From the NCBI GenBank assembly GCA_902536695.1, contig CACAYQ010000005.1, positions 1 through 46,751 on the forward strand: DNA of 46,751 nucleotides. The letters are read 5' to 3'. The notes under the pieces were generated by a model. The model worked only from the letters and a program-made list of their open reading frames with translations, had not been told where the DNA came from and ran no database searches. Origin of the DNA: an uncultured Bacteroidota bacterium (GTDB taxonomy: Bacteria; Bacteroidota; Bacteroidia; Flavobacteriales_D; Parvicellaceae). Positions 20,873-30,215 of this stretch are shown here, one piece after another (within the stretch, counting starts at the first letter, position 1; the number at the start of each line of letters is the position of its first letter). The translations under genes and the position numbers were made by a program.

Positions 20873-22075
20873 CTAGAATGAAGCTTTAATTTTTCTTTTT
20901 TGATGCATATTGATAGTACGATACGATTTTGCAGCATTATTAAATTTCTTGTAGGCTGAAAGAGTCAAAAACATGTAGCTATCGTCATTATCAGGATTTC
21001 CCCTTTGCATCCCATGTTCAGTATGGGTTCGTTGTACCTTATAAGGGTTATTATCTATAGAGCCAATTTCTGGAGCAGGAGACCATCCATCGAAAGGATA
21101 GGTTCCATCCGGTGCATAACCATAGTAAGTCCATTCATATCCAGTGCCAGTTCCAGACATTCTGATTTGGGTTTCAGAACCTACTTCACCATCATACTTA
21201 CTTGGGTCTGACCAGTCATGGTATGTCCTACTTACGTCATCAAGATAATCTGTGTTAGTAAAGCGGAAGCCAAATTCTAATTTTATACCTCCATTTCCAT
21301 TGAAAGCTTTTTTAATACCTATTCCCATTGGAATACACATGGCGACAGGGCCATAAGTTTGACCTTCTGCAAAAAGTGTATCACCAGGAAATCCATTTCC
21401 TTCTGTGTTTAGTTCTCTGAGTTTATACCTGGCTCCCGCTATCATTGAGCCATCGTCAGGTCTTATTTCACCATTAGCATCAATATAACGATCGAAACCT
21501 GCAGGGTCGAAATACACTCCCCCAATTCCTCCAAAAACATATAAGCCTATTCCAAGTGGCGATTTTACTCCTAAATACTTTCCAGCCGGAGTTTTTAAAT
21601 TATACCGGTTTCCCGTTCTTTCGTTGATAATAATGAATTCACTCATCAACGCCACTTCCCCTAGGAAAGTATTAAAATTTAATCTTCTATTGTTCCTGTA
21701 ATATTCTTGGGTTTCTGCATCATCTCCTGATATTTGTGAAATAGCAGCATTCAGTCTAAATGTTAGTTTACTAGCTAAATTATAGATGTAAGAAAAGTTT
21801 CCAGTAAAATTTGTTTTGGCTAAATCAATATCATAAACTGATCTGAACGTGTTTCTGAAATCACTTTGTTCGAAGTCTTGTTTTGTTAAATCACTTCCTC
21901 CTACATCTGTTAAGCAAGATGAAGCTCCAGCTCCAAATGTAATTTCATGACGCTTTCTTCTGTATTCGTATCTGTTGTAATAGCCCTGTGCATCCAAAAG
22001 CTCTGGTGCGCCAAGAAAAACAATAAGCAACGCTACAACGAATTTATTTATCAAAAGTTTCATGTTAACAAACAA
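20873..22075 (-). CDS. Outer-membrane protein, DUF6089-like
   Basis: Signal peptide, then YEYRRKRHEITFGAGASSCLTDVGGSD and beta-rich sequence. Family assigned from memory. Confidence 0.6.
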   Translation of the reverse strand: MFVNMKLLINKFVVALLIVFLGAPELLDAQGYYNRYEYRRKRHEITFGAGASSCLTDVGGSDLTKQDFEQSDFRNTFRSVYDIDLAKTNFTGNFSYIYNLASKLTFRLNAAISQISGDDAETQEYYRNNRRLNFNTFLGEVALMSEFIIINERTGNRYNLKTPAGKYLGVKSPLGIGLYVFGGIGGVYFDPAGFDRYIDANGEIRPDDGSMIAGARYKLRELNTEGNGFPGDTLFAEGQTYGPVAMCIPMGIGIKKAFNGNGGIKLEFGFRFTNTDYLDDVSRTYHDWSDPSKYDGEVGSETQIRMSGTGTGYEWTYYGYAPDGTYPFDGWSPAPEIGSIDNNPYKVQRTHTEHGMQRGNPDNDDSYMFLTLSAYKKFNNAAKSYRTINMHQKRKIKASF

Positions 22076-22098
22076 ATATATAAACTTTTATCTGTTTA

Positions 22099-22626
22099 TT
22101 AACCCAACTTTGATTTTAAATCCCATAAAATAATTCCAGCGGATACTGAAATATTCAAAGAATGTTTAGTTCCCCACTGTGGAATTTCAATGGACAAATC
22201 AGCCATGTCAATGATGTTTTGTTGTACTCCATTTACCTCATTACCGAAAATAATCATGGTTTTTTCATTATTCCATTTGTATTTTGTTAAATCCTTGGAG
22301 TTAACGGTTTGTTCCACAGCAATTATTTTGTAACCTAGATTTTTGTATTTTAAAACAACAGATTCCGCACTTTCTACATGTTCCCATTTCACACTTTCTG
22401 TAGCCCCAATAGCTGTTTTTTGAATTTCTCTGTGGGGCGGTTTTGCAGTAATGCCTCCTAAGTATAATTTTTCAATTGCCATCGCGTCACAAGTCCTAAA
22501 TACAGAACCCACATTGTGAAGACTTCGTACATTATCCAATAGAACTACAGTGGGGTCTTTCTTTTGGGATTTAAAATCAGTTATAGATAATCTATTAAGT
22601 TCTTCTAATTTTAATTTTCTATTCAT
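22099..22626 (-). CDS. TrmH/SpoU family RNA methyltransferase
   Basis: VVLLDNVRSLHNVGSVFRTCDA, IIFGNEVNGVQQNIIDMADLSIEIPQWGTKHSLNISVSAGIILW. Confidence 0.92.
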   Translation of the reverse strand: MNRKLKLEELNRLSITDFKSQKKDPTVVLLDNVRSLHNVGSVFRTCDAMAIEKLYLGGITAKPPHREIQKTAIGATESVKWEHVESAESVVLKYKNLGYKIIAVEQTVNSKDLTKYKWNNEKTMIIFGNEVNGVQQNIIDMADLSIEIPQWGTKHSLNISVSAGIILWDLKSKLG

Positions 22627-22705
22627 CCTTCTTCTCTTAGTCTCTTGGTTAAATGGTGAATTCCATTATTTTTACAAACATATCTCTGACAACGATAAAA
22701 AACAA

Positions 22706-25312
22706 ATGCCTAAAGCCAAAACAGAAACACCCTTAATGCAACAATATAATCGGATTAAATCTAATTATCCAGAAGCGTTACTTTTATTTCGAGTTGGAGA
22801 TTTTTATGAAACCTTTGGTCAAGATGCTATAACTGCGGCTAATGTACTTGGAATTGTATTAACGGCTAGAAACAATGGTTCGTCTAAAATTGAATTAGCA
22901 GGTTTCCCTCATCACGCGCTAGGAAACTACTTACCTAAATTAGTACGATCTGGTTTAAGAGTAGCTGTCTGCGATCAGCTTGAAGAACCTCAAAAAGGGA
23001 AAAAAATAGTTAAAAGAGGAGTTACAGAATTGGTTACTCCAGGAGTCGTGTTGAACGATCAAATTCTGGAAAACAAGGGGAATAATTATTTAGCTGCTGT
23101 CCACGTTCAAAAAAATCAGGCTGGGGTAGCATTTCTAGATATTTCTACAGGAGAATTTTATGTAGCAGAAGGACATGTAGATTATATTGCTAAGTTGGTT
23201 AATAATTACAATCCAAGTGAAATTCTATATCAAAGAAGTCACGATAAGGAATTTCAAGAAAAATTTAATGCTAAAACGTACACCTTTAGATTAGATGACT
23301 GGGCTTTTGAAAAAGATTTTACTACAGAAAAACTATTGACCCAATTTGGCACTAAGTCGCTCAAAGGATTTGGTATTGAAAAGCTGGAGTTAGCAATTAT
23401 TTCTGCTGGTGTAATTCTTCATTACATTAATACCGCAGAGCATCACAGGGTTAGCCACATTACAAGCATTCAACGAATTGAAAAAGATCATCATGTGTGG
23501 ATGGATGATTTCACCATTTCAAATTTAGAACTTATACAATCACCCCATTATAATGGGCATACTCTTTACGAGATTTTAGATTACACCATTACATCCATGG
23601 GAGGTCGCTTATTGAAAAGATGGATGCTGTTCCCATTGAAGTCTAAAAAAGAAATAGATTACCGTTTGGATCAGGTAAATTACTTTTTTAATCACAGATA
23701 TGATGCTGATTTAGTAAAAGAAAAACTCGAATTTATCGGAGACCTTGAGCGGATGTCTTCAAGATTAGCGGTGTTAAAAATTTCACCAAGAGAGTTAAAC
23801 CAACTTAAGTCTTCTTTAGAAATTATAAAACCAGTAAAAGAATGGGCATTAAGATGTAATAACAAAACCATTCAAAAATGGGGCAAAAGCATATCAGAGA
23901 ACAATAAAGTCATTGAGAAAATAGAAACTGCATTAGATCCAGAAGCGCCTGTTGTTATTGGGAAAGAAAAGGTCATTAAAGATGGATTTCACAAAGAAAT
24001 AGATGAGCTTAGGTCTTTATCTTCAGATGCTAAAGAGGTACTGTTAAATATCCAACAAAGAGAAGCTGAAGCTACAGGCATTCCCAGTCTAAAAATTGCC
24101 TATAATAATGTATTTGGCTATTACCTAGAAGTTAGAAACACCCATAAAGATAAAGTGCCAGAGAGTTGGATAAGAAAGCAAACATTAACTTCTGCGGAAC
24201 GATATATTACAGAAGAACTAAAAGAATATGAGCAGAAAATTTTAGGTGCAGAAGATAAAATTCTACAAATTGAACAAGAACTTTATCAAAAGCTACTCAG
24301 CGAATTACTATCGGAGATCCCGTGGATAATTCATAATGCCAAACTCATAGCTCAGCTAGATATTATACAAGGACTAGCTAAAGCAGCTAAGTTAAATGAC
24401 TATTGTTTACCGGAGATTGAAAATAATCAAGTATTAGAAATTAAAAATGGAAGACATCCGGTGATTGAACGTTACTTACCACTGGGGGAGGAGTATATCC
24501 CAAATGACATTTACTTAGATTGTAATTCGCAACAAATCATGATGATTACGGGGCCTAATATGAGCGGAAAATCAGCTCTTTTACGCCAAACGGCCTTGAC
24601 GGTAATCATGGCTCAAATGGGATCGTTCGTTCCTGCAGAATCTTGTAAAATCGGAGTTGTGGATAAAATTTTCACGAGAGTAGGTGCTAGCGACAATATA
24701 TCTTCTGGTGAATCTACTTTTATGGTGGAGATGAACGAGACATCAAGTATCATGAACAATTTATCAGAAAATAGTTTGATTTTATTGGACGAAATCGGAA
24801 GAGGAACAAGTACTTATGATGGAATTTCTATTGCATGGGCTATTGCTACTTATCTACATGAACACCCTAAGTACCATCCTAAAACCATGTTTGCTACCCA
24901 TTATCATGAATTAAACTTGATGACAGATCAATTTAAGCGGATAAAGAATTTTAATGTTTTCGTTAAGGAAATGAATAAACAGATTCTCTTTTTAAGAAAA
25001 TTGACAGCAGGGGGCAGTGAACATAGCTTTGGTATTCATGTAGCAAAAGTGGCAGGAATGCCCGATAAGATTGTTTCTGATGCAGAAGGAATATTAGTAC
25101 AACTAGAAAATAAATCTTCAGATTCAGGCGTGAAAACAACTGTTGTCAAAAAAGAGAAAACAGATGGTGAACCACAACTAAGCTTTTTTCAACTTGACGA
25201 TCCGGTTTTAAGTGAGATAAGGAGTCAAATAGAGAATTTAGATATCAATTCATTAACTCCAGTAGAGGCGCTTTTAAAGCTGAATGAAATTAAAAAAATG
25301 GTAGGAGGGTAA
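22706..25312 (+). CDS. mutS: DNA mismatch repair protein MutS
   Basis: MQQYNRIKSNYPEALLLFRVGDFYETFG, TGPNMSGKSALLRQTAL Walker A, LLDEIGRGTSTYDG, TMFATHYHEL. Start set at the ATG of MPKAKTETPLM. Confidence 0.97.
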   Translation: MPKAKTETPLMQQYNRIKSNYPEALLLFRVGDFYETFGQDAITAANVLGIVLTARNNGSSKIELAGFPHHALGNYLPKLVRSGLRVAVCDQLEEPQKGKKIVKRGVTELVTPGVVLNDQILENKGNNYLAAVHVQKNQAGVAFLDISTGEFYVAEGHVDYIAKLVNNYNPSEILYQRSHDKEFQEKFNAKTYTFRLDDWAFEKDFTTEKLLTQFGTKSLKGFGIEKLELAIISAGVILHYINTAEHHRVSHITSIQRIEKDHHVWMDDFTISNLELIQSPHYNGHTLYEILDYTITSMGGRLLKRWMLFPLKSKKEIDYRLDQVNYFFNHRYDADLVKEKLEFIGDLERMSSRLAVLKISPRELNQLKSSLEIIKPVKEWALRCNNKTIQKWGKSISENNKVIEKIETALDPEAPVVIGKEKVIKDGFHKEIDELRSLSSDAKEVLLNIQQREAEATGIPSLKIAYNNVFGYYLEVRNTHKDKVPESWIRKQTLTSAERYITEELKEYEQKILGAEDKILQIEQELYQKLLSELLSEIPWIIHNAKLIAQLDIIQGLAKAAKLNDYCLPEIENNQVLEIKNGRHPVIERYLPLGEEYIPNDIYLDCNSQQIMMITGPNMSGKSALLRQTALTVIMAQMGSFVPAESCKIGVVDKIFTRVGASDNISSGESTFMVEMNETSSIMNNLSENSLILLDEIGRGTSTYDGISIAWAIATYLHEHPKYHPKTMFATHYHELNLMTDQFKRIKNFNVFVKEMNKQILFLRKLTAGGSEHSFGIHVAKVAGMPDKIVSDAEGILVQLENKSSDSGVKTTVVKKEKTDGEPQLSFFQLDDPVLSEIRSQIENLDINSLTPVEALLKLNEIKKMVGG

Positions 25313-25375
25313 ATTTTAATTTTCTTTTATCAAAATTTAATTATTTTTGCCGTCCAATTGTTCTTTACAATACAA

Positions 25376-25448
<73 letters not shown>

Positions 25449-25469
25449 CTGCACCATATTCAAGGTTTT

Positions 25470-25553
25470 GCCCGGGTGGTGGAATTGGTAGACACGCAAG
25501 ACTTAAAATCTTGTGACCATTTGGTCGTGCGGGTTCAAGTCCCGCCCCGGGTA
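25470..25553 (+). tRNA. tRNA-Leu (anticodon TAA)
   Basis: Class II tRNA: GCCCGGG...CCCGGGT acceptor pairing, anticodon arm CAAGA-CTTAAAA-TCTTG, variable arm, GGGTTCAAGTCCC T-arm. Confidence 0.93.
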
Positions 25554-25560
25554 CATAAAA
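25541..25560 (+). repeat. Left attachment repeat (attL)
   Basis: CCCGCCCCGGGTACATAAAA, inside the 3' end of tRNA-Leu; one mismatch to 35273-35292. Confidence 0.85.
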
Positions 25561-25561
25561 A

Positions 25562-25590
25562 GCCTCCTTAACTGATAAGGGGGTTTTTTT
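25562..25590 (+). terminator. Rho-independent terminator after tRNA-Leu, inside the element
   Basis: CCTCCTTA-ACTGA-TAAGGGGG followed by a T8 run. Confidence 0.7.
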
Positions 25591-25610
25591 TGTGCCAAAC
25601 TTTGTGCCAA
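25591..25610 (+). repeat. Terminal 20-bp motif, left copy (candidate arm-type recombinase/excisionase site)
   Basis: TGTGCCAAACTTTGTGCCAA, identical to 35144-35163. Confidence 0.65.
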
Positions 25611-25721
25611 AACTGGTAAATTAATAACAATTATTTACTAATTATCTTTTGGTACTTTTTGGTATCTAAAAAAGTGTATCAATCTAATAATCTTTGCGAA
25701 TAATAATTTAAAAGATTAAAG

Positions 25722-25985
25722 ATGCAAGTTGTACAAATTAATTCAATAGAGTTTGAAGATTTACTGGATGGAGTCTACAAACTCGGCAAAAGACTAGATA
25801 AGATCGATGAGAAACTAAGTGGTAAATGCATTGAATATGTTCCGCTAAATCAAGCTCTTAAAACTTTAGGGATCAGTAGAAAAACAGCAGATAACTGGCA
25901 TAGACAAAAAATACTAACTAAGAAATATATAGGCTCTAAAGTATTTTATTCTATAAGCGATATTAAGAAAGTAATGGAGATATAA
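25722..25985 (+). CDS. HTH DNA-binding protein (excisionase-like, HTH_17/MerR-type)
   Basis: PLNQALKTLGISRKTADNWHRQKILTKKYIGSKVFYSISDIKKVMEI; first gene from attL. Confidence 0.7.
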   Translation: MQVVQINSIEFEDLLDGVYKLGKRLDKIDEKLSGKCIEYVPLNQALKTLGISRKTADNWHRQKILTKKYIGSKVFYSISDIKKVMEI

Positions 25986-25994
25986 TTAATAGGT

Positions 25995-26528
25995 ATGTTT
26001 CTAGAAAAAAAAGAAAAAGAAAAGGAAATTACTATAGATTACGAATTTCCTGATGGTAGTATTTTAAAGAATGAAAAAGTTAAATATAAAGCCAGAGATT
26101 TCACCTATTTAAATATAGATAATCAATGGTTTTTAACTAATGATTTAAGCTATAAAGCCAACCTAAAATATCTTGGTCCATATGTTCTAGCAACTATACT
26201 TTATTGCAAGAATTTAGGGAAATTGACCTATGTTCAATGCAGTAAAAAGATTGGAGAGGATAACTTAAAAGCTCTTATTGATTTGGAAGAAATACACATA
26301 TATGAAGATGAGGAGATAAAATACGTAAAGGTCAATTTGGGTGAAAAGACAATATATAATAGTTGTGTAGGGAGTATTAGGAAAAGAATTAGTGCAATGG
26401 GACTTAAAAAGGAACTAAATAGAACCCCAAATGCTAATGATGTTCTACAACACAGAAAAAAAAATGCACCCTTAAAAATAAATACTCATAAAATCTACAA
26501 GACTGATAAAGAAAACAATACTTATTAG
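25995..26528 (+). CDS. Hypothetical protein of the integrative element
   Basis: 177 aa ORF directly following the HTH gene; no family recognised. Confidence 0.5.
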   Translation: MFLEKKEKEKEITIDYEFPDGSILKNEKVKYKARDFTYLNIDNQWFLTNDLSYKANLKYLGPYVLATILYCKNLGKLTYVQCSKKIGEDNLKALIDLEEIHIYEDEEIKYVKVNLGEKTIYNSCVGSIRKRISAMGLKKELNRTPNANDVLQHRKKNAPLKINTHKIYKTDKENNTY

Positions 26529-26549
26529 CAACTGCTAACAACTGCTAAC
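26525..26549. repeat. Palindrome and tandem 10-bp repeat (iteron/operator-like)
   Basis: TTAGCA-AC-TGCTAA palindrome overlapping AACTGCTAAC x2 exact tandem copies. Confidence 0.55.
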
Positions 26550-26736
26550 AATGTATATAGTATATAGTAATTGTAATTATTAAGAGTAATTAGTCAAAGT
26601 AAATTTAGATAGTAGATATTATTTAATAAATGTAATTGGTATTTTATCAAATTAACAGCGGGACAACAGCGAATATTTTGATTAATCAATCTTTTTCAAG
26701 GTTGTTTTTTGTAATTTATTTTTGTTTATTACTTAC

Positions 26737-27420
26737 ATGACTAAAGAGGAAGCAATAAAAAAACTTAAAGAAGCAAAGGAGCTTAGAGATTTAGAAGTTA
26801 TTTCATCGGAGGAATATAACAGTCTTTTAGAAAAATATAAACCTTTACTTTTAGATGAAGAAAGTTTTGATAATACAATTCCTAGCAATCATTTAACTTA
26901 TGTGCCAAAAGATCACAAATCAGTTGCTGATAACAATTTAGCTGAAAGGCAAAAAGGTGATTCAACACCTTCTGAAGGCAACACTGCAGCTAGATCAAAA
27001 CAAAATAACACTACAAATAAAAATTCAAATCAAAATACAACTGGTACTATATTGTGGTTAATATTTTTCTCTCCTGTTGGTTTATATAAAATGTGGAATA
27101 GAAGATATTGGACAAAAAGTACAAGATGGATAATTACAGTTGTTTGTATTCTTGTTTATTCAGCTTTTTCGGAAAGTGGAGGGTTATCAAAAAAAGATAA
27201 ATTGAATATACAAAGTGAATATACAACGCCAAAAACTAATAATATTCCAGCGGGTGTTTCTACAGCTTGCTATTGTCAAGATGCACTTAGCGGAGGTAAT
27301 ATTTATAACTCATCTTCAGATTACATAAAATGCAAAAGAATGTATATATGTTTTGAAAACGCCCAAGCAGATTGTATGTTTGGTACAAGTAGAGTGTGGA
27401 CAACATGTATTGGTCGCTAA
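26737..27420 (+). CDS. SHOCT-like N-terminus, two-TM protein with C-terminal six-Cys module
   Basis: MTKEEAIKKLKEAKELRDLEVISSEEYNSLLEKYKP (SHOCT-like); TM region TILWLIFFSPVGLYKMWNRRYWTKSTRWIITVVCILVY; C-terminal ACYCQDALSG...CKRMYICFENAQADCMFGTSRVWTTC. ATG start chosen over the upstream TTG. Confidence 0.65.
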   Translation: MTKEEAIKKLKEAKELRDLEVISSEEYNSLLEKYKPLLLDEESFDNTIPSNHLTYVPKDHKSVADNNLAERQKGDSTPSEGNTAARSKQNNTTNKNSNQNTTGTILWLIFFSPVGLYKMWNRRYWTKSTRWIITVVCILVYSAFSESGGLSKKDKLNIQSEYTTPKTNNIPAGVSTACYCQDALSGGNIYNSSSDYIKCKRMYICFENAQADCMFGTSRVWTTCIGR

Positions 27421-27496
27421 AAATCTTTTTAAAAGTCACTTAAATAGTATAACAACAGAGTTTAATTTGAATTCATCACATCCTTAAATATAAAAT

Positions 27497-29617
27497 GTGA
27501 ACAAAAAGGAAGCAATAAAAAAACTAAAGTATTATAAAGAATTACTAGAGATAGAAGCAATATCAAAAGAAGAGTACAGTAAATACGTAAAACTCTACAA
27601 GCCACATATTTTAGCAAATGAAGATGATTATGAAGATAATAACAAAGAAACTTCCCGAGAATCATCTAAAGTTAAAGATCCAAAAACTGTTATACAAAAA
27701 GAAATAAATCCTAAGGAACAAACACCTATTTTACAAAAAGAAATAAATCCTAAGGAACAAACACCTATTTTAGAAAGAGAGGTTGATACAAAAAATAATA
27801 ACAAAGAAACTTCCTCAGAATCGTCTAAAGTTAAAGATCCAAAAACTGTTATACAAAAAGAAATAAATCCTACAAATCAATCATCAAAGACTGAAAAAAA
27901 ATCTCTCAAAAAACAAAAGAAGGATATAAAAAGCCCCAAATCTAAAAAATCAATTTATGTTCTAATGGGTCTGTTTATAACAATAATAGTTCTTTTACTC
28001 TTTTCTGATTCAGATTCAACTTCTATATTATATGAGGAAAGATTTACAGGCTTAAATGGAAAGGGTATAACTTCTACAGAAACAAATCTTACTAGATGTA
28101 ATTGGTCTGTTGATGTTTCAGGGGCGTCTTTAACGAATGGTTTTAAACATTTAAAAGTAGTAAATGAGCGTTTAGAAGCAAGATATTTAGATGGCCCAGC
28201 ATATTGGTTATCCCCATCTATTTCAATTACTGATTATAATAATGTATCAATAGCTCTGGCTGCAACTGAAATAGGTGCAATTGAAGTTGACGATGTTATT
28301 GAAACTGAGTATCGAATTGACGGTGGTGAATGGATAACATTCTCAACAAATGGATCTTTGAGTGATGATTTCACTTCTGCAGCTGTTTATCAAGACGGAC
28401 TAAGTGGTAATGTGCTTGAAATTAGAGTTAAAATGGAAAATAATAGCTCACAAGAATACTTTAGAATTGATGATATAATAGTTACTGGTGATATTTCGGA
28501 TTCATTGCATACTGGTGAAGACAGCTCTAATCCAAAAAATAAAGTTACAAATCAAATTATCAGTCAACCCTTAATTAAAAAAAAGAAATTTATCTCCGAA
28601 AATGATAAATATTTTAAAAAGGATTCAAAAAATAGTTTTCCTATTTGGTCTTGGATAAATCAGTTTGAAAAGTCTGGTGATACGAAAATAGATAGCACTT
28701 ATGATGATGTGTATGAATTTTACGCAAAAGAAAAAACAACGGAGTTCGCTAACGGAATGATTGTTTATGAAAGAAATAATAGAGAAGGTATTATTTTATC
28801 TATTGAAAACTTCCCATATAAAAGTGTAGATGATCAGATTAATTTCATCAGAAAGGCAAAACAAATAAACATTTTAGATATCGAATACCCTGATGATTAT
28901 CCTAGACTAAACAGATTAATTTGGGAAAAAGAGTCAAAACTACAGTGGGGTCAAGGTGAGTGTATTCCATCCTATGCACCATTTTCTCCTTCAATTGAAA
29001 TCATTAAAGAAAGTAACCCAAACTGGCTTAGAGAAGAATGGAAATATGAGTTTTTAAAACTAAGTGAAGATGTTGGAGATGGTAAAGGCATAACTGTCGA
29101 GAATACTCCTCAATTATTAAATCCTAAAAACTGGGATGGGTTTTTAATGGCAGAGTTTACAGTAGAATCAGAATGTAAAATACAAAGTGTTAAAGTTTTA
29201 AAAGAACATCCAAATACAACTATTAATATTAATAACCAAGACATAGAATTTATAGAGGATGATCTTAAAATGAAATTTAAATTTTCTTGTGATAAATCAC
29301 TTAAACCATTAAATAAATTTATTAAAAGAATTCATTATTTAAGTTCAGAAAATAATATTAAACCTGAAAACAAAGTGTCAGCATCAATTATATTGGGAAG
29401 TTTTAGTATAGAAGAAAATGCTAGAAAATTAGAAAAGAATTTAATTTTAGAAGGATATTCTCCGGCTTTTACATCTCAGACATCAATAATAAATGGAAAA
29501 TTAAAAAACAACTTTAAAGTATCAGTTATTATAAACGATACCAAAGAAAAGATAAGTGAAATTCATTCAAATTTAAAAGTGAAATACAAAGATGCATGGA
29601 TAAGCTATGATAAATAA
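27497..29617 (+). CDS. SHOCT-like / TM / lectin-like (MAM/LamG-type) / SPOR-like modular protein
   Basis: N-terminal MNKKEAIKKLKYYKELLEIEAISKEEYSKYVKLYKP; TM VLMGLFITIIVLLLF; YEERFTGLNGKG...FRIDDIIVTG beta-sandwich-like region; C-terminal SASIILGSFSIEENARKLEKNLILEGY. GTG start. Confidence 0.6.
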   Translation: MNKKEAIKKLKYYKELLEIEAISKEEYSKYVKLYKPHILANEDDYEDNNKETSRESSKVKDPKTVIQKEINPKEQTPILQKEINPKEQTPILEREVDTKNNNKETSSESSKVKDPKTVIQKEINPTNQSSKTEKKSLKKQKKDIKSPKSKKSIYVLMGLFITIIVLLLFSDSDSTSILYEERFTGLNGKGITSTETNLTRCNWSVDVSGASLTNGFKHLKVVNERLEARYLDGPAYWLSPSISITDYNNVSIALAATEIGAIEVDDVIETEYRIDGGEWITFSTNGSLSDDFTSAAVYQDGLSGNVLEIRVKMENNSSQEYFRIDDIIVTGDISDSLHTGEDSSNPKNKVTNQIISQPLIKKKKFISENDKYFKKDSKNSFPIWSWINQFEKSGDTKIDSTYDDVYEFYAKEKTTEFANGMIVYERNNREGIILSIENFPYKSVDDQINFIRKAKQINILDIEYPDDYPRLNRLIWEKESKLQWGQGECIPSYAPFSPSIEIIKESNPNWLREEWKYEFLKLSEDVGDGKGITVENTPQLLNPKNWDGFLMAEFTVESECKIQSVKVLKEHPNTTININNQDIEFIEDDLKMKFKFSCDKSLKPLNKFIKRIHYLSSENNIKPENKVSASIILGSFSIEENARKLEKNLILEGYSPAFTSQTSIINGKLKNNFKVSVIINDTKEKISEIHSNLKVKYKDAWISYDK
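27695..27772 (+). repeat. Exact 39-bp tandem duplication in linker of the modular gene
   Basis: CAAAAAGAAATAAATCCTAAGGAACAAACACCTATTTTA at 27695-27733 and 27734-27772 (QKEINPKEQTPIL x2). Confidence 0.85.
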
Positions 29618-29739
29618 TTTATATGAACATAGGCAGTTAGTTTTTTAATCACTATTACACTCACCCTCTGTTTAGTATTCCGTAACATTCTGTCGTTTCC
29701 CAATTTGGATAAGTAACATCATTACATCCACATATTTGG

Positions 29740-29985
29740 TTAATAAAATGAACCAATAAGTAAAAACCCTAATATCATAACTGCTAAAATTGTAATCATT
29801 ACTATTATTAAAGTTTTAGCACCATTATAAATAAAATATCCAGCGTTTCCTAATTTTTTATTTTCAAGTTCTTTAGATGCATTAAATAATTTTATTCCAC
29901 CTTTCTTGATTTGATTAAGTCCATAAAGCACAAAACAATAAATAACTAAATAAATGGTATATGTTAATACTAAAGTTTCTTCCAT
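29740..29985 (-). CDS. Small two-TM membrane protein
   Basis: 81 aa, two hydrophobic segments; preceded by a repeated upstream block. Confidence 0.5.
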   Translation of the reverse strand: MEETLVLTYTIYLVIYCFVLYGLNQIKKGGIKLFNASKELENKKLGNAGYFIYNGAKTLIIVMITILAVMILGFLLIGSFY

Positions 29986-30047
29986 CTTGTAAACTTTGAT
30001 ACTAATTTAAGAAAAGTATTTATTGGCTTAATTGGTGTGGATTAGTT
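29986..30047 (-). repeat. Duplicated upstream/promoter block, copy 1
   Basis: ~62 bp, about 5 mismatches to 32866-32927; both sit directly upstream of a minus-strand start codon. Confidence 0.75.
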
Positions 30048-30071
30048 AAGAAAGCAAAGGGAGGTTAGTAA

Positions 30072-30185
30072 TTAAATTGCTGAGTTGATTTCATCAATTG
30101 TCATATCCTCTAAATATAGATTAATTTGAAGAGCATTAGCTTTAATTAAAGTAGCCCTAAATGGTTGTTCAAGTTGATCAAACAT
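30072..30185 (-). CDS. Possible 37-aa small ORF
   Basis: MFDQLEQPFRATLIKANALQINLYLEDMTIDEINSAI; not in the ORF track because of length. Confidence 0.3.
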   Translation of the reverse strand: MFDQLEQPFRATLIKANALQINLYLEDMTIDEINSAI

Positions 30186-30215
30186 AGGCCAAACATTTTA
30201 AGTGACTAAATGTTT

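Noticed and set aside
22550-22705. N-terminal extension of the mutS ORF overlapping the TrmH-family gene
   Set aside because: Extension is antisense to the methyltransferase start and not MutS-like; the ATG at 22706 gives the canonical N-terminus.
27695-27772. Tandem 39-bp repeats considered as a CRISPR-like array
   Set aside because: Only two adjacent copies with no spacers, in frame within a CDS, no cas genes.
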